Assembly: GCF_009905535.1 (NCBI RefSeq)
Contig: NZ_JAAALA010000018.1
Location: 1-64,000 of the forward strand
Length of the DNA: 64,000 nt
DNA from: Caulobacter sp. SLTY
GTDB taxonomy: Bacteria > Pseudomonadota > Alphaproteobacteria > Caulobacterales > Caulobacteraceae
Direction of reading: 5' to 3'
Shown here: positions 9,497-17,380 of the stretch, piece after piece
How the letters are laid out: every line of letters starts with the position of its first letter
Numbering within the stretch: position 1 is the stretch's first letter
Notes under the pieces: generated by a model
Database searches by the model: none
Told to the model about the DNA's origin: nothing
What the model saw: only the letters and a program-made list of their open reading frames with translations
Made by a program: the position numbers and the translations under genes

Positions 9497-10300
9497 CTAA
9501 TCCTGCCGGCAGGCCCAGATGTTATGTTCGATCGCTTCGGAGCCGGGCGCCCAGGGCGTTCCGTCGACCTGACGCAAGGCGAATCCGGCGCCGGACAGGG
9601 CCTCGACGATGCGCGAACGCTCGGCCGGGTCGCTGTCGGGCAGCCACTCGAAGATGACGTGGTCGGTGACGCGGAGCATCTGCGCCGCCCCGGCCAGGAC
9701 CTCGGCCTCATAGCCCTCGACGTCGATCTTCAGCAGCCGCACCCCGGTCAGGCCGCGCCGCTGGGCCAGCTGGTCCAGGGTGATCAGCGGAACTTCGAAT
9801 CGCGCGGGCAGGTCGCTGACCCCCGCGCCGAGAGCGGTCAGCCGCGCCTTGTCGCTGGGCTTCTGGTTGTTCAGCTCGATGGAGCCGGGGGCGGCGCCGG
9901 CCGCGGCGACCACCACCACGATGTTCTCAAGGCCGTTGAGGGCGCTGTTGGTCAGCACCCGGTCAGCATTGTAGGGCTGGGGCTCGACCGCGATCACCTG
10001 GCCGGTGGGGCCGACGCAGCGGGCGGCGACCAGGGCGTGGAAGCCGACGTGGGCGCCCACGTCGATGCTGACGTCGCCGGGTCGCAGCAGCCGCTTCTGC
10101 AGGGCGATGGTGCGGGGCTCCTGCTCCTCCCCGGCCAGCAGGCTGATCTGCAGCCATTCCTGGGCGTCGAGCTGCATCCGCAGGCCTTCCGGCGCGGCGT
10201 CCACCGCCGGGGCCAGCAGGCGGCGCAGCGCGTTTTCCAGCCGATGGCGGCCACGGAATTTCGGCCCGCGGAGCAGGGCGCGATAGAGGGCGCGGATCAT
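9497..10300 (-). CDS. FkbM family methyltransferase
   Basis: A 267-residue SAM-dependent O-methyltransferase of the FkbM family, common in polysaccharide loci. Motif I is DVGAHVGFHAL (80-90), followed by IAVEPQPYN (~103-111) and the family mark LLKIDVEGYEAEVL (~189-202). The gene overlaps the upstream GT2 gene by 4 bases (ATGA), so it is translationally coupled; a 61-base gap separates it from the next methyltransferase. It is one of three FkbM genes in the locus (others at 24380 and 31078), each probably methylating a different hydroxyl. Substrate unknown. Confidence 0.85.
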   Translation of the reverse strand: MIRALYRALLRGPKFRGRHRLENALRRLLAPAVDAAPEGLRMQLDAQEWLQISLLAGEEQEPRTIALQKRLLRPGDVSIDVGAHVGFHALVAARCVGPTGQVIAVEPQPYNADRVLTNSALNGLENIVVVVAAAGAAPGSIELNNQKPSDKARLTALGAGVSDLPARFEVPLITLDQLAQRRGLTGVRLLKIDVEGYEAEVLAGAAQMLRVTDHVIFEWLPDSDPAERSRIVEALSGAGFALRQVDGTPWAPGSEAIEHNIWACRQD

Positions 10301-11157
10301 GGCTTCGCCTTCGGGGGTTGGATGCGGTTGGCGCCGGGCGGCTGGGACTGTTCGTAGGCGAGGATGGCCATCATCGCCTCGTAGACCGACAGCATGAAGG
10401 CGTAGACGAAGCCGGCGCGGCCATCGAGGAAGCCCCGGCGGACAAAGTAGATATAGACGAACCGCGCCACCGGCCGCAGGAACAGAGGCAGGCGGCCGGC
10501 CAGGGCCTTGGCGGCGCGGCGGCGCTCGGTGGGGTCGGAGGAGGAGAGCTTGGCCGTCTCCTTCGCCCCCTCGGCTCGGGCGGCGACGATCACCGCAGCC
10601 TCGTCGGCGGCATAGCGGACATGCTTGTCCAGCCAGCGGCGCAGGCCGTGGGAGAAGCTGTAGTGCAGCAGGGCCTCGGGGAAATCGCCGACCCGCTCAG
10701 GCGGCAGATCCTCACGCTGGCCGTGGCCGACCTGGACGAAGCGCAGGCGCTGGGCGTGGCCCAGCCGCACCTGGTAGGCGGGCCACATGCCGGCGTGGCG
10801 CAGCCACTGGCCGAAGAAGATGGTCTTGAACGGCACGCGCCAGGCGTCGAGGTGGTCGGTCGGCTGCAGCGCTTCCAGGGCGGCGAGGAAGGCCGGGGTG
10901 ACGATCTCGTCGGCGTCCAGGTGCAGTATCCACTCGTGGCGGAAGTCGCCGTGCTCCAGGGCGTAGTTGCGCTGGCCGGCGAAGTCGTCGAACGGCCGGT
11001 GCAGCAGGCGGCAACCATGGGCCTTGGCGATCTCGACGCTGTCGTCGGTGCTGCCGCTGTCGATGACCAGGATGTCGTCGCACCAGCTGAGCGCGGCGAG
11101 GCAGGCGGGCAGGTTGGCCGCCTCGTTGAAGGTCAGGATGAGGATCGAGACCTTCAT
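10297..11157 (-). CDS. Glycosyltransferase family 2 (WaaE/KdtX-like)
   Basis: A 286-residue GT-A enzyme. It starts with the GT2 pattern VSILILTFNEAANL, then DDILVIDSGSTDDS (27-40) and the metal-binding DADE at 81-84. The region FAGQRNYALEHG and the order of motifs match the WaaE/KdtX group, which adds glucose or heptose to lipopolysaccharide core or exopolysaccharide. The C-terminal part (FVYIYFVRRGFLDGRAG) is typical of the same group and may touch the membrane. It overlaps both neighbours by 4 bases. The true acceptor here is likely the exopolysaccharide unit, by context. Confidence 0.85.
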   Translation of the reverse strand: MKVSILILTFNEAANLPACLAALSWCDDILVIDSGSTDDSVEIAKAHGCRLLHRPFDDFAGQRNYALEHGDFRHEWILHLDADEIVTPAFLAALEALQPTDHLDAWRVPFKTIFFGQWLRHAGMWPAYQVRLGHAQRLRFVQVGHGQREDLPPERVGDFPEALLHYSFSHGLRRWLDKHVRYAADEAAVIVAARAEGAKETAKLSSSDPTERRRAAKALAGRLPLFLRPVARFVYIYFVRRGFLDGRAGFVYAFMLSVYEAMMAILAYEQSQPPGANRIQPPKAKP

Positions 11158-11714
11158 TTGGCCCCCATGGCTGGGCGCTGGCGCACCGGTTTGGCCGGAT
11201 TGCCGGCAACGATGGTCCAGGCGGGAACGTCCTTCACCGCCACCGCTCGGGCGGCGACGATCGCGAACTCACCCACGGTGACGTCCGGACCGACGAAGGC
11301 GTCGGCGCAGACCCAGGCCCCCTCCCCGATCCCGATGGTCGCCTTGACCAGCGGCAGGTCAACGCTGGCGTAGTCATGGGTGCCGGCGCAGAGGTGGGCG
11401 TTCTGGGAGACGGTGGCCTTGGGGCCGATGGTGATCGGGCCGAGGTTGTAAAGCTGGACGTTGTCGCCGACGGCGGCGTAGTCGCCGATGTCCAGGTTCC
11501 ACGGCACGGTGATCCGCACGGTGGGATGCAGGTGCACATCGCGCCCGATCCGGGCCCCGAACAGGCGCAGCATGGTGCGCCGCCAGCCCCAGAGCTGGCG
11601 CGGGCTGAGGCGGAACAGGAACTGGGAGACGTCCCATAGGGCGCGGCCGGCCAGTTCGCCCCGGCTCCATTTGCGGGCCCGACGGTTGGCGGCGATGTCC
11701 AGATCGTCGGTCAC
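11154..11714 (-). CDS. WcaF-type left-handed beta-helix acetyltransferase
   Basis: 186 residues from a GTG at 11714, chosen because it overlaps the TGA of the upstream glycosyltransferase (GTGA) and because the frame beyond it does not resemble the family. Hexapeptide repeats run from ~57 to ~175 (IGRDVHLHP, IGDYAAVGDNVQLYN, IGPKATVSQNAHL). CAGTHDY at 109-115 and the ending WTIVAGNPAKPVR are characteristic of WcaF/maltose-type O-acetyltransferases using acetyl-CoA. It probably O-acetylates a sugar in the cytosol before export. Confidence 0.85.
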   Translation of the reverse strand: MTDDLDIAANRRARKWSRGELAGRALWDVSQFLFRLSPRQLWGWRRTMLRLFGARIGRDVHLHPTVRITVPWNLDIGDYAAVGDNVQLYNLGPITIGPKATVSQNAHLCAGTHDYASVDLPLVKATIGIGEGAWVCADAFVGPDVTVGEFAIVAARAVAVKDVPAWTIVAGNPAKPVRQRPAMGAK

Positions 11715-12853
11715 AGGCGCACCGTGGCCGGCGGCTCGCCGCCAGTGGCGGCCCAGCGGTAGGCGTCCAGCATTTCCCGGCCGATCCGGTCCCAGGAGAA
11801 GTCGCGGCGCATCCAGGCCCACCCCTTTTCACCCATGTCGGCCAGCTCGGCCGGCGGACGCGCCATGGCTTCGGTCAGAGCGGCGGCGAGGGAGGCCTCG
11901 CCGGTCTCCACCCACCAGCCGCAGCCCTCGGTGACGAGACCCGCCCAGGGCGCGCCGGTGGTTGATATCACCGGTACGCCGGCCGCCAAGGCCTCGGCGA
12001 CGGTCATGGCGAAATTCTCGTTGAGCGTCGACAGAACGAACAGATCGGCGGCGCGGTAGGTCGTCAGCTTGTCGGCCCCGAACACCGGACCCTCGATGCT
12101 CACGTTGGAGAGGTTCAGGGTCCTGGCCAGGGCGATCAGCTCGCCGGCGTGGCCGCCTTCGTCCGGGCCAACGATGCGCAGGCGCCAGCCGTCAGTGGCG
12201 GCGCCGAGGCGCGACCAGGCGCGGACCAGGGCGTCGAGGCCCTTCTTGGGGTGGATGCGGCCGAGCGACAGGACGGTGCGGGTAGCCTGGGGCGCTGGCC
12301 GGTCCAGGGGCGGGACATCGATGCCGTTGGCGATGACCGTGACCGGGTTGGTCAGGCCCATGGCGCGGATGTCGTCGAACTCCTGGTCGCTGGTGGCGTG
12401 AAACAGGGCCGCTGCGCGGGCGGCCGCGCCCTGAGCCAGGCTCCACATCAGCTTCTTCTTGCTGGCGGAAAAGGCCATGGCCGGACCACCGAGCATGCCC
12501 CGGGGCGAGATAACCAGGGCCTTGCCAGCCGCCCGCGCGGCGGCGGCGGGATAGACGTTGGGGGCCAGCCACAGGCCGTGGGCGTGGAGGATGTCGGTGG
12601 TGGGCGCGGCCTGGCGCAGGGCCTGGTCCATGGCGGCGGATAGGCGAAGCTGGGAGAAGACGGGAACGCCGGCCAGGGTCTGCGGGAAGACGCGGTGGGT
12701 GACGCCGTCGCCGATGTCGCGCGGCCTGGCCCCGATGGAAAACAGCGACACCTCCGCCCCCGCCCGGGCCACGGCGGCCGACAGCCGCGGGGCCGAGTAG
12801 GACGGGCCGGCGGCCTCGTCATCGATGGAGGCGACGATCTGGACTACACGCAT
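11711..12853 (-). CDS. Glycosyltransferase family 4
   Basis: A 380-residue GT-B glycosyltransferase. The N-terminal half has the acceptor-side motif DDEAAGPSYSAPRLS (~11-25); the C-terminal half begins VLSLGRIHPKKGLDALVRAW and carries the E-x7-E signature within STLNENFAMTVAEALAAGVP, which binds the nucleotide-sugar donor. It sits two bases after the acyltransferase gene and overlaps the WcaF-type gene by 4 bases. It probably transfers a hexose from a GDP- or UDP-sugar to the growing lipid-linked unit; specificity cannot be read from sequence. Confidence 0.85.
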   Translation of the reverse strand: MRVVQIVASIDDEAAGPSYSAPRLSAAVARAGAEVSLFSIGARPRDIGDGVTHRVFPQTLAGVPVFSQLRLSAAMDQALRQAAPTTDILHAHGLWLAPNVYPAAAARAAGKALVISPRGMLGGPAMAFSASKKKLMWSLAQGAAARAAALFHATSDQEFDDIRAMGLTNPVTVIANGIDVPPLDRPAPQATRTVLSLGRIHPKKGLDALVRAWSRLGAATDGWRLRIVGPDEGGHAGELIALARTLNLSNVSIEGPVFGADKLTTYRAADLFVLSTLNENFAMTVAEALAAGVPVISTTGAPWAGLVTEGCGWWVETGEASLAAALTEAMARPPAELADMGEKGWAWMRRDFSWDRIGREMLDAYRWAATGGEPPATVRL

Positions 12854-12855
12854 GG

Positions 12856-13947
12856 TCAGGCCGACGTCGGCTCCCCGGCAGGCGGGCGGGGCGCGGGCTT
12901 GAGCCGCGCGCCGGCCCAGCGGGCGAACTGGTGGGCCGGCTTCTCGCAGATCAGGTAGAAGACGTAGGAGAAGGCCAGGATGAAGGCGAACTTCAACAAC
13001 CAGCCGAAGATCAGCCCGAGGCTGGGGATAGCCAGCGAGACGTAGACGATCGCCGCCAGCTTATGGACCAGATACAGCGAATAGCTCCACCGGCCGGTCC
13101 ATTCGAGCCAGACCGGCGGCTTGTGGATGGCGTAGTGGGTCACCTCGGCCGCCAGCCACAGGGTGACCACGATGGCGAAGACGTTGAGGGTCCAGGGATA
13201 GCCCACCGGGCTGTGATAGCGCAGCACCATGCACAGGCTCATCCCCGCCCAGGCCGCGCCGCGCAGTGGCCAGACCCAGCCGGCGAAGCGGTTCAGCCGC
13301 CCCTTGAGGTAGGCGTCGGCCAGCCAGCAGCCCATCAGCCAGCAGGGCAGGCCCAGCAGCCAGTTCAGATGGGTCCCGTACTTGGGATACTCGCCCTGGC
13401 CCGGATCGGTGGCCGCCACCCCGAGCGCCAGAATGAAGGACACAACGACCAGCGGCATCCAGCCCCCGACCCGCCGCCTCAGGATCAGCAGCAGCGGGTA
13501 GATGGTGTAGTAGATCAGCTCGCAGACGACGCTCCACAGGATGGTGCCCTCGAACAGCGACAGGCTGAGCCCCACCGTCATCGACAACAGGATGGCGGCG
13601 ATGGCCGGGATCAGGATGCGGATGTAGCGGCGGGCGAAGTACTCCCGCACCGACGGGATCCGGTTGGTGGCCGCATAGGCGTAATGGATCACGAATCCGG
13701 AGATCACGAAGAAGGCGATCACCGCCGCCGCCGAGGACCACAGATTGCTCAGCAGGCCGTTGAGCAGCTTGCCGGCGATGTGGCTGGTGTCGATCCCCTC
13801 GCGCAGGGGCGGCTGGCCGGTATGGGCGAAGACCACGATGGCCGCGCAGATGAACCGGACGGTGTCCAGGCCATTGAGGCGCGGCGGGGCCGCCGCCCTG
13901 GGCGCCGAAGGGGGCGTGGCGGCGCGGGTCTCGTCCGGCCCGATCAT
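12856..13947 (-). CDS. Acyltransferase 3 family membrane protein
   Basis: A 363-residue integral membrane protein with about ten hydrophobic helices. The N-terminal motif LDTVRFICAAIVVFAHTGQP holds the conserved Arg and His of acyltransferase-3 (OafA/ExoZ) proteins, which move acyl groups, usually acetyl, onto extracytoplasmic carbohydrates. AVIAFFVISGFVIHY and ARRYIRILIPAI are further family marks. It overlaps the PaaK-like gene by 4 bases. It is one of three such genes in the locus (also 25320 and 32138), so the polymer is probably acylated at several sites. Confidence 0.88.
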   Translation of the reverse strand: MIGPDETRAATPPSAPRAAAPPRLNGLDTVRFICAAIVVFAHTGQPPLREGIDTSHIAGKLLNGLLSNLWSSAAAVIAFFVISGFVIHYAYAATNRIPSVREYFARRYIRILIPAIAAILLSMTVGLSLSLFEGTILWSVVCELIYYTIYPLLLILRRRVGGWMPLVVVSFILALGVAATDPGQGEYPKYGTHLNWLLGLPCWLMGCWLADAYLKGRLNRFAGWVWPLRGAAWAGMSLCMVLRYHSPVGYPWTLNVFAIVVTLWLAAEVTHYAIHKPPVWLEWTGRWSYSLYLVHKLAAIVYVSLAIPSLGLIFGWLLKFAFILAFSYVFYLICEKPAHQFARWAGARLKPAPRPPAGEPTSA

Positions 13948-15308
13948 GTCTGCACGCTCCCCACCGCTCCGCCCCCCGACGTGATGGCGCCCTTATCGGA
14001 CGGTTCGGGCGACAAGTCAGCCTCGTCGATGACCATTCGGTGTTTTCCGGCCATGGAGGGCGGTATGGCCGCCGTCCACGACAGGGCGGTGTCGGCCAGA
14101 GCCGGAGCGACCCGCGCCAGCCGGGCGCGCAAGTCCGCCGCCGCCGCCTCACCCAGCGGCGCATCGGCCTCATAGCGGATCATCGGCAAGGCGCCAGGGC
14201 GGCGGACGATCTGGTAGGCGCGCACGCCGGGCGCATCGCGCACGGTGTGGGTGAAGGCTTCGGAGTGGATCACCGCCCCGTCCGGCAGGGTCACCGCCTC
14301 GTTGGAGCGACCGAACACGGCCTTGAGGCCGACCAGTCCGCCCTCCCCCGTTCCCTCGGGCAGCACCAGGTCGCCCAGGGCGTAGCGCAGCAGCGGCAGG
14401 GCGCGGGGGAACAGGCAGGTGACCACCGCCTCGCGGGCGCCGGCCTCGTTGGGCGGGCCGACCAGTTCGAGGCGGTGGCGGGCCCAGAAGACATCGTAGC
14501 CGCCGGCCGCGCGCTCATAGGCCATCGGGCCGGTCTCCACCGCGCCGTACTCCATGGCGACGGGACAGCCGAAGCAGTCGGCGACGACCTGGCGGCTGTC
14601 GGCGCGGGGGAAGCCCTCTGCGGTGGCGATCACCGCGGCCAGGTTCAGGCGGCGCAGCTCGGCGGCGCGGTGGGCGTTGGCGCGGGCGAAGCGGTCGAGG
14701 GCCGAGGCATAGCCGATCACGTAGCGGGCGCGGCTCTTCAACAGGGCGTCGGCGGCGCGGTTCAGGTCGTCCGGGGTCAGCTGGTAGGCGTTCCAGCGGG
14801 TGTAGCCGAGGGCGGCGTCGGACAGCCGCCGCTTGAGGCCGGTGACGAAGCCCTTGAACAGATGGCTATGGCCCCAGATCAGGAACAGCCGGTCGTCCGG
14901 GGCAATACCGAGGCGCTGGCGGCCGAGCCAGCCGTCCAGGCCGGCCAAAGCCGTCTCCGAGGCGAAGACGGGGAAGCGCAGGGGTTCGGCGGTGGTCCCG
15001 CCGGTGGAGCGCCAGAGCACTTCGGGTTCGCCGGTCTGCACGGCATCGACGTCGAGGCGCAGTTCGGGCTTCCGCTGGACCGGGACAAGGCTTTCGTACT
15101 GCTCCCAGCTGGAAAAGCTGTCGGGGAGCGAGAGGCGGCCTTGCTGGGCGCGGGCCCAGGGGGAGCGAGCGAGGCTTTCGGTCCAGGCGGCGTTGAGCGC
15201 CGCCAGCTGCAGCGCCGGCACGGCGGCGGGATCGGCCTCGTACGCCGGGCCGTACCCGGCGAGATCGGCCTTCAACCGTCGACTGCGCAGGGCCGCCAGC
15301 AGGGTCAT
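13944..15308 (-). CDS. PaaK/CapK-like adenylate-forming enzyme
   Basis: A 454-residue protein of the phenylacetate-CoA ligase / coenzyme F390 synthetase-like group (CapK). The phosphate-binding signature STGGTTAEPLRFP starts at residue 101; FGCPVAMEYGAVETG is the adenylate-binding region. Such proteins activate a carboxylate with ATP, but CapK members in capsule loci have no proven reaction. Here it lies between an acyltransferase and a methyltransferase, with 4-base overlaps on both sides, which hints that it activates a non-acetyl acyl group or amino acid used to decorate the polymer. That last step is inference. Confidence 0.75.
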   Translation of the reverse strand: MTLLAALRSRRLKADLAGYGPAYEADPAAVPALQLAALNAAWTESLARSPWARAQQGRLSLPDSFSSWEQYESLVPVQRKPELRLDVDAVQTGEPEVLWRSTGGTTAEPLRFPVFASETALAGLDGWLGRQRLGIAPDDRLFLIWGHSHLFKGFVTGLKRRLSDAALGYTRWNAYQLTPDDLNRAADALLKSRARYVIGYASALDRFARANAHRAAELRRLNLAAVIATAEGFPRADSRQVVADCFGCPVAMEYGAVETGPMAYERAAGGYDVFWARHRLELVGPPNEAGAREAVVTCLFPRALPLLRYALGDLVLPEGTGEGGLVGLKAVFGRSNEAVTLPDGAVIHSEAFTHTVRDAPGVRAYQIVRRPGALPMIRYEADAPLGEAAAADLRARLARVAPALADTALSWTAAIPPSMAGKHRMVIDEADLSPEPSDKGAITSGGGAVGSVQT

Positions 15309-16246
15309 TCGACGAACTTCAGCCAGACCGCGCTGGGGAAGTGCTTGCCGCCGCCAGCGGCCAGGCCGTCGGCGTTGCCTTGCGGCTCGTAGCGGGGGAA
15401 GCAGGACATCAGGGCAGCCGGCGCCGCGTAGTGGAGCATGCTGAGCGACGCCTCGATGCGGACGTTCGGGTTCCCGGCCAGGAAGGCGTGCACCAGGGTG
15501 CTTTCGGCGTGGAAGAAGAGGTCCTCGGTCAGCAGCCGGCGCGGATAGTCGTAGGGGAAGTAGATGTCGTGGAAGTGGGCGAACACGCCCGGCGCCATGC
15601 GCGGCAGGACGTCCAGCACCACCCGGTTCACCTCGCTGCCGGCCCGCACCGCATGGGTGGAATCGACGAACAGCAGGTCGCCGGCTTCCAATACGGTATA
15701 GGCGGAGACATCCACCGTCTGGGCTGGGATCGGAATGAGCTTGATCCGGCCGGCCGCCGCCTCGGCCTGCAGGAAGCCGGTGGGATACGGGTCGATGCAG
15801 GTGATTTCCGGGGTGTAGCCGGCGTCGGCGCCGGCCGCCTGGATGATCGCCGTGGAGACGCCGCAGCCGACCTGGACCACGCGCCTGGGCTTCCAGGTGC
15901 GGATGAAGCTGTAGAGGAAGTCGGCCTCGATCGGGCCGTAGCCGCCGTCATCCCCGTTGCGCTTCACCGCCTCGGCATGGACGTCGCGACCCTTCAGGGC
16001 GGCGGTGATGTCGGCCGGGGCGGTCTGGTTGAGGAAAGCGACCTGGCCCTCGATGTCGACGCCCTTGACCCCGGTCATGGCCATCGGCGCGCGCCAGCTG
16101 GTGTCCCGCTTCATCGCCGCCAGATCGGGGATCTGGGAATAGAAGTGGCGCGGCAGGACGTCGACACCGAGCCGCTGACCGAGGCTGAAAGCCCCGTGCA
16201 AGGCGTGTTTGGCCGAAGTCTTCAGGCGCCGCGTCAGGCTGGGCAT
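15305..16246 (-). CDS. Class I SAM-dependent methyltransferase (Methyltransf_24-like)
   Basis: 313 residues from the ATG at 16246, two bases after the upstream glycosyltransferase stop; a longer open frame exists but its extra N-terminus is low-complexity shadow sequence. Motif I is RVVQVGCGVSTAII, followed by CIDPYPTGF, DLLFVDSTHAV and FHDIYFPYDYP. The order of motifs matches the methyltransferase at 8581-9435, so the two are paralogues within one locus. It ends with a 4-base overlap onto the PaaK-like gene. It probably methylates a sugar hydroxyl; substrate unknown. Confidence 0.8.
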   Translation of the reverse strand: MPSLTRRLKTSAKHALHGAFSLGQRLGVDVLPRHFYSQIPDLAAMKRDTSWRAPMAMTGVKGVDIEGQVAFLNQTAPADITAALKGRDVHAEAVKRNGDDGGYGPIEADFLYSFIRTWKPRRVVQVGCGVSTAIIQAAGADAGYTPEITCIDPYPTGFLQAEAAAGRIKLIPIPAQTVDVSAYTVLEAGDLLFVDSTHAVRAGSEVNRVVLDVLPRMAPGVFAHFHDIYFPYDYPRRLLTEDLFFHAESTLVHAFLAGNPNVRIEASLSMLHYAAPAALMSCFPRYEPQGNADGLAAGGGKHFPSAVWLKFVE

Positions 16247-16248
16247 GG

Positions 16249-17379
16249 TCAGTGATCCTTGTTCAGCAGCGGGCGGACGAAATCCGCCACCCGCGCCTGA
16301 TGGGCGGTCGATGTGAAATGTTGGCCAAGGCGTCGCCAGCCGGCCTCGCCCATGCGGCGGGCCAGGGCCGGGTCGGCGAGCAGGCGGCTGATGGCCTCGA
16401 GAAGCTCGGTCCGCTCGATCGGCTGGCGGACTAGGATGCCGGTCTCGCCATCGACCACCACATCGGCCCCGCCATCGTCGTGGCAGGCCAGGCAGGGTCG
16501 AGCCTGGTTCATCGCCTCCAGGTACGCGAGGCCGAAGCCCTCCTGGCGGCTGGGCATGGTGAAGGCGTAGGCCTTTCGGTAGAGCCGCTCCAGATCCTCG
16601 ACCGAGACGCGGCCGGGCAGGAAGGCGTGGGCCGCGGCCGGCGAGGCGGCGGCGATGGCGCGCAGGGGCGCCAGGTCCGAGCCCGAACCGACCAGCACCA
16701 GCTGCACCCCCGGATGGCGGGCGGCGAGGTCGGGCAGGATGTCGAGCAGCTCGCGGTGGCCCTTTTCCTGCTCGCCGGCGTCCATCCGCGCGGCCAGCAT
16801 CAGGACCTGATCGCCGAGTGGGCGTTGAACACCATCGGCGGCCTGCAGGCTCATCGCCTCCGTAGAGATCGGTGGCGGGGTGGTCGTAGCGGTGAACTGC
16901 GGCGCCAGGCCGAGGGGGCAGGCCACGCCGTTGAACCGCTCGATATGCTTGCCCATGCGGTTCAGCGTGTAGTCGGAATTGCAAAGCACCAGGTCGGCGG
17001 CCCGGTAGGCGCGGGCGCTGGACGGCCGCAGGCGCCAGGTGCCTTCCGACCCATGGGCGCAGATGACCGTCGGCGGGCGCAGGAAGGACGGCATGGCCAG
17101 GATCGGCAGGGCCAGCCGCACATGGTCGAACACCACCAGTCCCGACCGCAGCAGGCCGGCGGCCGTAGCCAGGGCGAACGGCCCCTTGGCGCCGGCGAAG
17201 GTGCGATAGCCCGTCGCCTCGCCACCGGTCTCGGTCAGGACCAGGGTCTCGACCCCGCGACCGGTCTCGGCCCCGACCGCCCGCAGCGCGGCCAGCACGT
17301 TGCGGTTGGCCGAGGCGATGCCGCCATCGATGCCGGTTACGCCGGTGGCGCAGAACAGGATCGGGCGGCGGTCCGGCAT
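16249..17379 (-). CDS. Glycosyltransferase family 4
   Basis: A 376-residue GT-B enzyme. The C-terminal donor site shows LMLAARMDAGEQEKGHRELL and the E-x7-E signature in MPSRQEGFGLAYLEAMNQAR, with CHDDGGADVVVDGETGILV after it, all usual in GT4. The N-terminal region contains CATGVTGIDGGIASANRNVL, a glycine-rich loop that contacts the acceptor. It is separated by 1 base from the polymerase-like gene before it and by 2 from the methyltransferase gene after it, so it is part of the coupled series. Confidence 0.85.
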   Translation of the reverse strand: MPDRRPILFCATGVTGIDGGIASANRNVLAALRAVGAETGRGVETLVLTETGGEATGYRTFAGAKGPFALATAAGLLRSGLVVFDHVRLALPILAMPSFLRPPTVICAHGSEGTWRLRPSSARAYRAADLVLCNSDYTLNRMGKHIERFNGVACPLGLAPQFTATTTPPPISTEAMSLQAADGVQRPLGDQVLMLAARMDAGEQEKGHRELLDILPDLAARHPGVQLVLVGSGSDLAPLRAIAAASPAAAHAFLPGRVSVEDLERLYRKAYAFTMPSRQEGFGLAYLEAMNQARPCLACHDDGGADVVVDGETGILVRQPIERTELLEAISRLLADPALARRMGEAGWRRLGQHFTSTAHQARVADFVRPLLNKDH

Positions 17380-17380
17380 G

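Noticed and set aside
7375-9657. Long antisense frames (for example 760 codons) over the glycosyltransferase and methyltransferase genes
   Set aside because: Typical shadow frames of GC-rich genes, full of Gly, Val, Asp, Gln and His; no start signals or domains.
16247-16984. A 246-codon N-terminal extension of the methyltransferase at 15305
   Set aside because: It overlaps the glycosyltransferase gene on the same strand in another frame and reads as low-complexity Arg/Pro/Gly sequence.
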